A stretch of DNA of 64,000 bases, taken from assembly GCA_936908745.1 (NCBI GenBank), contig CAKZFX010000010.1, positions 124,001-188,000 on the forward strand, in the 5' to 3' direction. Positions 24,235 to 31,075 of the stretch are shown here, piece by piece. The stretch's first letter is position 1. The number at the start of each line of letters is the position of its first letter. Origin of the DNA: an uncultured Chitinophagaceae bacterium. Lineage in GTDB: Bacteria > Bacteroidota > Bacteroidia > Chitinophagales > Chitinophagaceae. The notes under the pieces were generated by a model. It worked only from the letters and a program-made list of their open reading frames with translations, searched no databases and was not told the DNA's origin. The translations under genes were made by a program, and so were the position numbers.

Positions 24235-24254
24235 CCTGTCTGCCGACAGGCAGG
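24235..24254. repeat. 20-base palindromic intergenic repeat, copy 3
   Basis: CCTGTCTGCCGACAGGCAGG, identical and in the same orientation as copy 1. It is followed by a second inverted repeat (CTTGC-CTGCT-GCAAG) and TTTGTGGGAAA. Confidence 0.8.
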
Positions 24255-24291
24255 CTTGCCTGCTGCAAGCAGGTTTGTGGGAAATCTTTTC

Positions 24292-24329
24292 ACCGCAGAG
24301 AACAAGAGAAGCAGAGTTTCGCAGAGGAG
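24292..24329. repeat. CCGCAGAG-type dispersed repeat, copy B
   Basis: ACCGCAGAGAACAAGAGAAG followed by CAGAGTTTCGCAGAGGAG, nearly the same as 22608-22645. With the adjacent palindrome it fills the gap between the DUF2339 gene and pyrH. Confidence 0.7.
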
Positions 24330-24404
24330 TTCACTCCAGGACTTATACATTTCTTTGCGTGAAACAGGAATCGGATGCTATTTTTCAATCGGCCGCTGTT
24401 TCCC

Positions 24405-24412
24405 TATCTTCG
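24405..24412 (+). promoter_or_regulatory. -7-like box before pyrH
   Basis: TATCTTCG, one mismatch from TAnnTTTG, 18 bases before the pyrH ATG. Weak but well placed. Confidence 0.35.
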
Positions 24413-24430
24413 CAGCGAAATCTTTACTGC

Positions 24431-25144
24431 ATGCTTCCTAAGTACAAACGAATTCTCCTCAAACTTTCTGGTGAGGCGCTGATGGGTGACAAAAGCTTTG
24501 GATTTGACAATGATGTAATCGCCCAATACGCACAGGATATTAAAACAATAACAGATCTCGGTGTCCAGGTGGCTATCGTAATCGGTGGCGGCAACATCTA
24601 CCGTGGTATGAACGAGGCAGAAACAGGTATTGAAAGAGCACATGGAGACTATATGGGCATGCTGGCCACTGTGATCAATGGCATGGCCTTGCAGGCAGGA
24701 TTGGAAAGAATCGGAGTTTACACCCGTTTGCAAAGTGCGATCAAAATGGAGCAGATTGCTGAGCCTTATATCCGTCGCCGGGCCATCCGCCACGTAGAAA
24801 AAGGCAGGGTGGTGATCTTCGGAGCAGGTACCGGTAATCCTTACTTTACAACCGATACAGCCGGTTCTCTGAGAGCGATCGAGATCAACGCCGACGTCAT
24901 TCTTAAAGGCACAAGGGTGGACGGCATCTACACAGCCGACCCGGAAAAAGACCCTACGGCCACCAAATACAATGTCATCACCTTCCAGGAATGCCTTTCG
25001 CAAAACCTGAAAGTAATGGACATGACGGCGTTTACTTTATGTATGGAAAATAACCTGCCTATTATTGTGTTCAATATGAACCAGGAAGGCAATCTCCGCC
25101 GTGTGGTGACTGGGGAGAAAGTGGGCACACTTGTAAAAGGTTAA
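24431..25144 (+). CDS. pyrH: UMP kinase
   Basis: PyrH phosphorylates UMP to UDP with ATP in pyrimidine nucleotide synthesis. The 237-residue protein has the amino-acid-kinase fold signatures: YKRILLKLSGEALMGDKSFG at the N-terminus, VIGGGNIYRGM, HGDYMGMLATVINGMALQAG, GAGTGNPYFTTDTAGSLRAI, TRVDGIYTADPEKDPTATKY and the C-terminal NLRRVVTGEKVGTLV. The start at 24431 (MLPKYKRIL) matches the family. The longer frame back to 24218 translates repeat DNA and is rejected. The next gene begins 133 bases downstream. Confidence 0.97.
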   Translation: MLPKYKRILLKLSGEALMGDKSFGFDNDVIAQYAQDIKTITDLGVQVAIVIGGGNIYRGMNEAETGIERAHGDYMGMLATVINGMALQAGLERIGVYTRLQSAIKMEQIAEPYIRRRAIRHVEKGRVVIFGAGTGNPYFTTDTAGSLRAIEINADVILKGTRVDGIYTADPEKDPTATKYNVITFQECLSQNLKVMDMTAFTLCMENNLPIIVFNMNQEGNLRRVVTGEKVGTLVKG

Positions 25145-25277
25145 CCAAATCGTATATTTCCTATTTTATAATTCGTAATAGCTGCTATCTTGCAGGCTTA
25201 TTCACGTTCCCTCCTGTGAAGAACTATTAATGGCATTTTGCCTCTTTTTTAATAGTTTAGAAATCTGACGTTCTGTT

Positions 25278-26294
25278 ATGGTTACCCTATCTCTGTCCAT
25301 CATAGAGATTATTGTGCTCATGTTAGGAGCAATTGTGCTGGGCATTACCATACACTTTTTTATAACCAGTCGTCGCAATCTCAAAGCTTCGCTGCAAGAT
25401 CCCCGCGCCAAAAACGACAGCCTCAATGAATGGAAGTCAAAATACTTTAATGACGTAGAAGTAAAGGAAAGAGAATTGAACCTGCTGCGCAAACAACTGG
25501 AAGAAACGGAAGAGAATAACAAGATCAACAGCATCGAAGCAGAGGAAACAAGAAAACAGGTCCGGAAACTGCAACAGGAAAATGAGTTGCTGAAAAAAAA
25601 TGTACCTGCTGCCGCTATTGCCGCAGATGATAAAAGAGATTATTACGAGCAACTGAAACAGGCGCAATCAAACTTGCTGGAACATAATGAAAAGATCAGC
25701 CAGCTATTGAATAATATTGATATTATCAAGGAAACAGAAGCCAAACAAAAAGAACTGGTGCGTGACCGGGAAGAATTGGCCTACCAGGTGGAAGACTTGC
25801 AAAGCCAGTTGTTGGAAAAGGAGCAGGAGCTGATTACTGTGCGTCAGAAAGCAACGATCTCCAAAGAAGTCACTTCCATGCTGGACAGTACGTATGCCGA
25901 GTTTAATATTTTACAGGAAAAAATACAAAAGCTGGAATCACAGGTCGGCGCTTCCCGTATGACGAATATGGAATTGGAAGAGCTGAAAGAAGCGCATTAT
26001 AAAATGCAAAAGGACTTTGAGGAAAGTGAGTTGAAAAAAAATGCGTACAATAGCGAGAACAAAGAATTGCTGGAACAATTAACGGAAACCGAAGCCAAAC
26101 TACGTGAAGCTAATTTCCAGCGCCAGCAATTGCAAAAACGTGTTTCCTTTCTCGAAGAATTGAACAATGACCTGCAAATGGTGTCAGATACCAATAAGAA
26201 GCTGGAAGGACAGATAAAGCGTATCGGCGAACTGGAAAGCATGATCAATATGATTTCGGAAGAAAGAGACCAGTTGATCCGCAAACAGCACTAA
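25278..26294 (+). CDS. Membrane-anchored long coiled-coil protein
   Basis: A 338-residue protein with one N-terminal membrane segment (about 5-28, IIEIIVLMLGAIVLGITIHF) and then almost unbroken heptad-like coiled coil to the C-terminus, with many Glu/Lys/Leu/Gln, for example EVKERELNLLRKQLEETEEN and LREANFQRQQLQKRVSFLEE. There is no enzymatic motif. The topology suggests a scaffold or spacer anchored in the inner membrane with its coil in the cytoplasm. I do not recognise a named family. A terminator follows directly, so it ends its transcription unit. Confidence 0.8.
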   Translation: MVTLSLSIIEIIVLMLGAIVLGITIHFFITSRRNLKASLQDPRAKNDSLNEWKSKYFNDVEVKERELNLLRKQLEETEENNKINSIEAEETRKQVRKLQQENELLKKNVPAAAIAADDKRDYYEQLKQAQSNLLEHNEKISQLLNNIDIIKETEAKQKELVRDREELAYQVEDLQSQLLEKEQELITVRQKATISKEVTSMLDSTYAEFNILQEKIQKLESQVGASRMTNMELEELKEAHYKMQKDFEESELKKNAYNSENKELLEQLTETEAKLREANFQRQQLQKRVSFLEELNNDLQMVSDTNKKLEGQIKRIGELESMINMISEERDQLIRKQH

Positions 26295-26317
26295 ACGAAC
26301 TGATAACTATCATAACA

Positions 26318-26342
26318 AAAGCTCCTTTACCGGGGCTTTTTT
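26318..26342 (+). terminator. Intrinsic terminator after the coiled-coil gene
   Basis: AAAGCTCC/GGGGCTTT (8 pairs, one G-U), loop TTTACC, then TTTT. Confidence 0.8.
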
Positions 26343-26367
26343 CATTCCCGCACTTCTTGTAAGATGC

Positions 26368-26375
26368 TAACTTTG
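26368..26375 (+). promoter_or_regulatory. -7 promoter box of pdxH
   Basis: TAACTTTG, exact match, only 4 bases before the pdxH ATG. Since the start point in this phylum usually lies a few bases after the box, the mRNA is predicted to be leaderless. Confidence 0.6.
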
Positions 26376-26379
26376 TGCT

Positions 26380-27018
26380 ATGGAAAAAAGCATTGCCGAT
26401 ATACGCAAAGATTATGCTGCCAAAACATTGCTGGAGCACGAAGTGGCTGCGGATCCTGTGCAGCAATTCCGTTTATGGTGGAAGGAAGCTATTGACGCCA
26501 GCGTGGATGAAGTGAATGCGATGACATTGGCTACGGCATCGGTGGATGGTTTTCCGTCTGCACGTATCGTATTACTGAAAGACATCAATGATGCAGGCTT
26601 TTCCTTCTTTACCAACTACGATAGTTTCAAAGGCCGGCAATTGATGGAAAACCCGAAAGCCTGTTTGGTTTTTTTCTGGAAAGAACTGGAAAGGCAGGTA
26701 CGAATTACAGGGCTGGTAGAAAAACTGTCTGAAGAAGAAAGTGAAGAATATTTTAACTCAAGACCGGCCGGAAGCCGCATCGGTGCTATGGCTTCGCCGC
26801 AAAGCCGTGTGGTGGAAAACAGGGAGTGGCTGGACGCACAATACCAGCAACTGGCCGCCCAAGGCGAACAAGCCATACACAAACCGGTGCATTGGGGTGG
26901 TTACCGGGTAAAACCTGTCATCGTTGAATTCTGGCAGGGACGGCCCAGCCGCCTGCACGACAGGATTCAATACACGCTGGAAGAAGGTAGCTGGAAAATA
27001 GAAAGATTAGCTCCCTGA
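26380..27018 (+). CDS. pdxH: Pyridoxamine 5'-phosphate oxidase
   Basis: PdxH uses FMN and oxygen to oxidise pyridoxamine or pyridoxine 5'-phosphate to pyridoxal 5'-phosphate, the active B6 cofactor. The 212-residue protein has MTLATASVDGFPSARIVLLK, GFSFFTNYDSFKGRQL, ACLVFFWKELERQVRITGLV, the RPAGSRIGAMASPQS loop, and the C-terminal signature PVIVEFWQGRPSRLHDRIQY. Length and motifs are normal. It has its own promoter immediately upstream and no operon partner. Confidence 0.97.
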   Translation: MEKSIADIRKDYAAKTLLEHEVAADPVQQFRLWWKEAIDASVDEVNAMTLATASVDGFPSARIVLLKDINDAGFSFFTNYDSFKGRQLMENPKACLVFFWKELERQVRITGLVEKLSEEESEEYFNSRPAGSRIGAMASPQSRVVENREWLDAQYQQLAAQGEQAIHKPVHWGGYRVKPVIVEFWQGRPSRLHDRIQYTLEEGSWKIERLAP

Positions 27019-27075
27019 CGGAGCGCCGTTGTGTTAACAAGTTGACGAGTCTTCATCAACTTATTAACCGGGCAA

Positions 27076-27198
27076 TTACTTGCTGCTTTTTTTAGCGGCA
27101 GTTTTCTTTTTCACTTCTGGTGAAATAGCAGGACGGCTTTTGCCAAATGATCCTTTGAAGCGTTTTCCTTTTGCAGTTTTTTTATCTCCTCTGCCCAT
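27076..27198 (-). CDS. 30S ribosomal protein THX (bTHX)-like small basic protein
   Basis: A 40-residue very basic protein starting MGRGDKKTAKGKRFKGSFGK, which matches the THX family, a small protein at the top of the 30S head first seen in Thermus and common in Bacteroidota. The C-terminal half is a Lys/Ala/Ser tail (EVKKKTAAKKSSK). It is too short for many gene finders. A -7 box lies at 27230-27237, and the HU terminator lies upstream, so it is transcribed on its own. Confidence 0.85.
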   Translation of the reverse strand: MGRGDKKTAKGKRFKGSFGKSRPAISPEVKKKTAAKKSSK

Positions 27199-27229
27199 TG
27201 TTTAGTTTTTTAAAAAATGAATGATTTTG

Positions 27230-27237
27230 CAAAAATA
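27230..27237 (-). promoter_or_regulatory. -7 promoter box of the THX gene
   Basis: Minus strand TATTTTTG, an exact TAnnTTTG match, 31 bases before the start codon. Confidence 0.5.
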
Positions 27238-27251
27238 ATGCTTAAAAAGCA

Positions 27252-27281
27252 AAAAGCCCCACGCATCGGCAAGGGGCTTTT
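27252..27281 (-). terminator. Intrinsic terminator after the HU gene
   Basis: Nine-bp stem AAAAGCCCC/GGGGCTTTT around a 12-base loop. On the minus strand it ends in a T run (TTTTTGCTTTTT), 20 bases after the HU stop. Confidence 0.85.
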
Positions 27282-27300
27282 TAATTAATTATTGGGCTAA

Positions 27301-27570
27301 TCAGAGTTTTGCAGCCAGTTCTTTACCAGCTTTGAACTTAGCAACCGTTCTCGCTTTGATCTTGATCACTTCACCAGTTTGCGGGTTACGGCCATTGCGG
27401 GCAGATCTTTTAGAAGGTGAGAAGGTTCCGAAGCCTACCAGGGTCACTTTTCCGCCTTTTTTCAGGGTTTTCGTCACAGCTTCCACGAAAGAATCCAAAG
27501 CAGCATTGGCTTGCGTTTTTGTGATGCCAGTGTCTTCAGAAATCTTCGCGATTAATTCAGCTTTGTTCAT
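27301..27570 (-). CDS. hup: HU family DNA-binding protein
   Basis: An 89-residue nucleoid protein that bends and compacts DNA as a dimer. It shows the full HU signature: MNKAELIAKISEDTGITKTQ, ALDSFVEAVTKTLKKGGKV, VGFGTFSPSKRSARNGRNP and the C-terminal arm (GEVIKIKARTVAKFKAGKEL). The conserved Pro at the tip of the DNA-binding arm is in GRNPQTGE. It has a complete promoter and a terminator, so it is monocistronic. Confidence 0.96.
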   Translation of the reverse strand: MNKAELIAKISEDTGITKTQANAALDSFVEAVTKTLKKGGKVTLVGFGTFSPSKRSARNGRNPQTGEVIKIKARTVAKFKAGKELAAKL

Positions 27571-27604
27571 GTCTATATTATTTTAATTGATTTTGCAATG
27601 GCGA

Positions 27605-27633
27605 CAAATTTAGATGCTTTTTCAATCTTGCAA
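27605..27633 (-). promoter_or_regulatory. HU promoter (-33 TTG, -7 TAAATTTG)
   Basis: Minus strand: TTG (within TTTTG), 18-base spacer, then TAAATTTG, 34 bases before the ATG. One of the best two-part promoters in the window. Confidence 0.7.
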
Positions 27634-27819
27634 AATATTTTTTCGTTTTCTAAAGGAAATGTAATGTGCAGGGAAGCCACGATGGGCAAGGGTTTCGGCA
27701 GATTGCTCATTTCGTGATCGCAATCATTATTTTATAAATAATTGTTTGTAACAGGGTTGGATAAACTTGTTTTACATTCCTTTTTAGTATATGCGTGTAA
27801 CTGGCTTGATTATGCAAAA

Positions 27820-28125
27820 TCAGTCAACGAGACGCATCAGGGTGCGAAATGCAATAAATTGATTACCCCATTTTGCATGACCCCGGTTGCGCATTTCATC
27901 GGCATATTCGCTGATATACTTTTCATACAATTCGCGGCTGGGTGCATGGTATTGCACAGCATACGTGATACCTTCTTCGTCGTCGGCTTCCAGCAGGTGA
28001 AGCACAACGGCATTGGTAAAACAACCTGTACCAACAAGGTCAGGAATATGTTCTTCTTTCAGCCATTTCAGCCATTCATCGTGAATGGAGCGGTTCACTT
28101 TTATGGTCACATTATAAATCAGCAT
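27820..28125 (-). CDS. DUF4286 family protein
   Basis: A 101-residue protein of the DUF4286 family, which has a ferredoxin-like/dimeric alpha-beta barrel character and no known function. Typical features are MLIYNVTIKVNRSIHDEWLK at the N-terminus, HIPDLVGTGCFTNAVVLHLL in the middle and YAVQYHAPSRELYEKYISEY towards the end. ATG 28123-28125 is chosen because it matches the family and lies 2 bases after the exonuclease III stop, so the two genes are translationally close. The link to DNA repair is positional only. Confidence 0.88.
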   Translation of the reverse strand: MLIYNVTIKVNRSIHDEWLKWLKEEHIPDLVGTGCFTNAVVLHLLEADDEEGITYAVQYHAPSRELYEKYISEYADEMRNRGHAKWGNQFIAFRTLMRLVD

Positions 28126-28127
28126 AA

Positions 28128-28898
28128 TTATTTCTGCTTTATTTCCAGGTATACCGGGCAATGATCGCTGTGTTTTACATCCGGGTAAATCTCTGCGTCT
28201 TTTAATTGCTTGGCCAGCTCTTCAGTGACATTGATATAATCAATACGCCAGCCTTTATTATTCAAACGTACCGAAGGGAAACGCTGGCTCCACCAGGAAT
28301 AGCGATGTGGTTCTTCATGATACTTCCGGAATGTATCTATCCAGCCACCATCCAGGAACTTCGTCATCCATTCTCTTTCTTCCGGCAGAAAACCCGATGA
28401 CTTTTTATTGCCTTTCGGGTCATGGATATCAATTTCATTATGCGCAATATTATAATCGCCGCATAAGATCAGCTTCGGATGTTTTTTGCGTAGTTTTTTC
28501 AGGTAAGCATGAAACTCATCCAGCCATACGTACTTAAAAGCTTGTCTTTCATCACCCGAAGTGCCGGAAGGAAAATAAGCGTTGATCAAACGGATATCGC
28601 CAAAATCGAGTTGCAATACACGACCTTCAAAATCGCTTTCCTTATGGCCATTGCCATATTCAATATGATCAGGCTTTATCTTTGTAAAAACAGCGACACC
28701 ACTGTATCCTTTTTTTTGCGCACTGAACCAGTAATCATGGTAACCGAGCTCATGTATTTTTTTTATGTCCACATCGTCTTTGGTGGCTTTTGTTTCCTGT
28801 AAACAGATCACATCAGCAGGATCTGTTTTTAACCAATCCATAAAACCTTTTTTAATAGCTGCACGTATTCCGTTTACATTATAACTGATAATGCGCAT
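28128..28898 (-). CDS. xth: Exodeoxyribonuclease III / AP endonuclease
   Basis: A 256-residue enzyme that nicks DNA at abasic sites and trims 3' blocked ends in base-excision repair. Motifs of the exonuclease III fold are MRIISYNVNGIRAAIKKGF, ADVICLQETKA (metal-binding Glu), INAYFPSGTSGDERQAFK, LILCGDYNIAHNEIDIHDPK and the C-terminal catalytic SDHCPVYLEI. Length is typical. It is divergent from the LOG-family gene, with 38 bases between the start codons. Confidence 0.95.
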   Translation of the reverse strand: MRIISYNVNGIRAAIKKGFMDWLKTDPADVICLQETKATKDDVDIKKIHELGYHDYWFSAQKKGYSGVAVFTKIKPDHIEYGNGHKESDFEGRVLQLDFGDIRLINAYFPSGTSGDERQAFKYVWLDEFHAYLKKLRKKHPKLILCGDYNIAHNEIDIHDPKGNKKSSGFLPEEREWMTKFLDGGWIDTFRKYHEEPHRYSWWSQRFPSVRLNNKGWRIDYINVTEELAKQLKDAEIYPDVKHSDHCPVYLEIKQK

Positions 28899-28936
28899 TG
28901 TATTATTGTTTAAATTGAAAGCAATTTAAGTATACT

Positions 28937-29677
28937 ATGGAATCAAAAGTAAAAAGGGAGGCGATCATTCCGCCGAAAGAACATGTTTATTTAGACGGCC
29001 CTAAAAGCAGGGGTTATGAACTGGCTTTTGCGTGGCGGGTGTTTTGCCAGTTTATAAAAGGGTTCAGGACACTGCACTTTGTCGGCCCCTGCATCACGGT
29101 ATTTGGTTCAGCACGATTCAAAGAAGATCATCCTTATTATATACAGGCACGGGAATTTGGAAAACGTATCGCCGAAATGGGATTAACCACCATGACAGGC
29201 GGCGGCCCCGGTATTATGGAAGCGGCCAACCGTGGCGCTTTTGAAAACGGCGGCAGTTCGGTGGGTTGTAATATCCAATTGCCGTTTGAACAACAGCCCA
29301 ATCCATATATGCAGAAGTCGATCACTTTTGAACACTTCTTTGTACGCAAAGTATTGCTGATAAAATACTCCTATGCCTTTATCATCATGCCCGGTGGATT
29401 TGGCACGATGGATGAATTTTTTGAAACGCTGACGTTGATACAAACCAACTCCATTACACAATTCCCCGTGGTATTATTTGGAAAAGAATACTTTGGGCCG
29501 CTGATGAAAATGAACGAATGGATGGCACACCAGGGCACTATCTCTAAAGAAGATATGAATTTGGTGCTGGTGACAGACGATGTGGACGAGGCCATGGACC
29601 ATATCCGCAACTATATCAGCACCAACTACAAAGTGAAACCCAGACGCCGGTTTTGGTGGTTGTTTGAGAAGCGATAA
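28937..29677 (+). CDS. LOG family protein (Rossmann-fold, cytokinin-riboside-phosphohydrolase-like)
   Basis: A 246-residue cytoplasmic protein of the LOG/TIGR00730 family; characterised members release bases from nucleoside monophosphates. The nucleotide-binding motif is TMTGGGPGIMEAANRGAFEN and the family signature is MPGGFGTMDEFFETLTLIQT. The N-terminal 50 residues before VFGSARF are an extension also seen in Bacteroidota members. It heads a likely operon: a SemiSWEET gene starts 18 bases on, then a HAD hydrolase (overlapping) and an RDD protein. The substrate is not shown by sequence. Confidence 0.9.
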   Translation: MESKVKREAIIPPKEHVYLDGPKSRGYELAFAWRVFCQFIKGFRTLHFVGPCITVFGSARFKEDHPYYIQAREFGKRIAEMGLTTMTGGGPGIMEAANRGAFENGGSSVGCNIQLPFEQQPNPYMQKSITFEHFFVRKVLLIKYSYAFIIMPGGFGTMDEFFETLTLIQTNSITQFPVVLFGKEYFGPLMKMNEWMAHQGTISKEDMNLVLVTDDVDEAMDHIRNYISTNYKVKPRRRFWWLFEKR

Positions 29678-29695
29678 TATTGTAAAAAAAATCGA

Positions 29696-29956
29696 ATGGA
29701 TTTTGTAACAATACTCGGCTATACCGCTGGTGCCGTTACCGCTTTTACTTTTCTGCCACAAGTGATCAAAACATGGAAAGAGAAATCAGCTAAGAATGTT
29801 GCCTTAGGTATGTTTATTATTGCTTTTATCAATGAAGCGATGTGGATTGCGTATGGTATTCTTAGAAATGATTGGGTAATCATCAGTACCAACGTGGTGA
29901 TGATCCTGATGTGCAGCACCATGATCGCTTTAAAATTAAAATACAAGAATGTCTGA
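29696..29956 (+). CDS. SemiSWEET-type sugar transporter (PQ-loop)
   Basis: An 86-residue three-helix membrane protein of the SemiSWEET family, half of a SWEET transporter, which moves sugars down their gradient as a dimer. Helix 1 holds the PQ motif in FTFLPQVIKTWKEKSAKNVA; helices 2 and 3 are FIIAFINEAMWIAYGIL and VIISTNVVMILMCSTMIALK. Size matches characterised bacterial members. It follows the LOG-family gene by 18 bases and overlaps the HAD gene by 8 bases, so all should be co-transcribed. Confidence 0.9.
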   Translation: MDFVTILGYTAGAVTAFTFLPQVIKTWKEKSAKNVALGMFIIAFINEAMWIAYGILRNDWVIISTNVVMILMCSTMIALKLKYKNV

Positions 29957-30560
29957 TATCAACACGGTTATTTTTGATCTTGGCGGCGTTTTGCTCGACT
30001 GGAACCCGCAATATGTTTACAAAGGCTATTTTGATTCACCCGAAAAACATGATCATTTCTTTGCTACTATCTGCACGCCCGACTGGAATGAAGAGCAGGA
30101 TGCAGGTCGTTCCATTGTAGAGGCCACACAACTGCTGGTGCAGCAACATCCCGAATGGGAACAAGCCATCCGTGATTACTACGGCCGCTGGACAGAAATG
30201 CTGAAAGGACCGATACCCGAAACAGTGGAATTATTCCGTCAATTAAAAGAATCTGGCCGGTATAAAATATATGCGCTGACCAATTGGCAGGCTGATTTAT
30301 TTCATATCGCTCTTGTTCGTTACAACTTCCTGCATTGGTTTGACGGCCGTGTCGTCAGCGGTGAAGAAGGCACAAGAAAACCTTTCCCGGGTTTTTATCA
30401 AATATTATTAAACCGCTACAATGTCAATCCTTCGCAGGCATTATTTATTGATGATAACTTACGAAATGTAAAAGGCGCTGAAGCATTAGGAATAAAAAGC
30501 TATCATTTTACTGAACCCGCAAAGGGAGTAGCTGAACTTTGCCAACTATTATTATCTTAG
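29949..30560 (+). CDS. HAD-IA family hydrolase (phosphatase-like)
   Basis: A 203-residue haloacid-dehalogenase-superfamily hydrolase, probably a phosphatase on a small phosphorylated metabolite. The four HAD motifs are present: IFDLGGVLLDW (nucleophile Asp near residue 10), ALTNW (motif II), RKPFPGFY (motif III Lys) and LFIDDNLRNV (motif IV). The four-helix cap after WNPQYVYKG indicates subclass IA. It overlaps the SemiSWEET stop by 8 bases. Together with a sugar channel and a nucleotide hydrolase-like LOG protein it may act on sugar phosphates; that is inference. Confidence 0.92.
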   Translation: MSDINTVIFDLGGVLLDWNPQYVYKGYFDSPEKHDHFFATICTPDWNEEQDAGRSIVEATQLLVQQHPEWEQAIRDYYGRWTEMLKGPIPETVELFRQLKESGRYKIYALTNWQADLFHIALVRYNFLHWFDGRVVSGEEGTRKPFPGFYQILLNRYNVNPSQALFIDDNLRNVKGAEALGIKSYHFTEPAKGVAELCQLLLS

Positions 30561-30577
30561 GGCACAAACCAAAACTC

Positions 30578-31075
30578 ATGGAAGAAAATCTCAACCTTTC
30601 TGAACAACAACAACAAGATATTTTTGAAGCACATGAGGAATATGTTGATGCTTCTCAGGGGAATCGCTTTGTAAACTGGCTTATTGATAATCTTTTTATG
30701 CGTTTTGCACTTAGCTATGCCACAGCATATGTGGTTGGCTATTTACTCAGCATTGTCGCTCCCGATTTTTTACTTTCTCTTGCGTATGAAGAAGAGACAA
30801 GTGGAAAAATGATCTTGCTGGGCTTGATTATAGGTTACTTCAACTACTTTGTATATTACACCATCTGCGAAGCTGCTTTTAAAGGGTATACGTTGGGCAA
30901 GCTGCTGACCGGAACAAGGGCTGTACGAAATGACGGACAAGCCCTGACATTTAAAGATGCGATTCTCCGCAGCTTATCAAGGATGGTTCCATTCGAAGTG
31001 TTTAGCGCATTAGGAAACCCCATCAGTCCATGGCATGACACATGGACAAATACAAGAGTGGTTAAAGTGAGATAA
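30578..31075 (+). CDS. RDD family membrane protein
   Basis: A 165-residue protein with two to three membrane helices and the RDD pattern: an Arg and Asp in RFVNWLIDNLFMRFALSYAT, hydrophobic helices AYVVGYLLSIVAP and MILLGLIIGYFNYFVYYTIC, and the conserved GYTLGKLLTGTRAVRNDGQ region. Function of the family is largely unknown, with transport suggested for some members. ATG 30578 follows the HAD stop by 17 bases; an earlier in-frame ATG overlaps that gene and is less likely. Its stop abuts the metH stop of the opposite strand without a gap. Confidence 0.85.
   Translation: MEENLNLSEQQQQDIFEAHEEYVDASQGNRFVNWLIDNLFMRFALSYATAYVVGYLLSIVAPDFLLSLAYEEETSGKMILLGLIIGYFNYFVYYTICEAAFKGYTLGKLLTGTRAVRNDGQALTFKDAILRSLSRMVPFEVFSALGNPISPWHDTWTNTRVVKVR

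Noticed and set aside
24218..24430. N-terminal extension of pyrH
   Set aside because: The extra residues translate the palindromic and CGCAGAG repeats and do not match UMP kinases; the start at 24431 fits the family.
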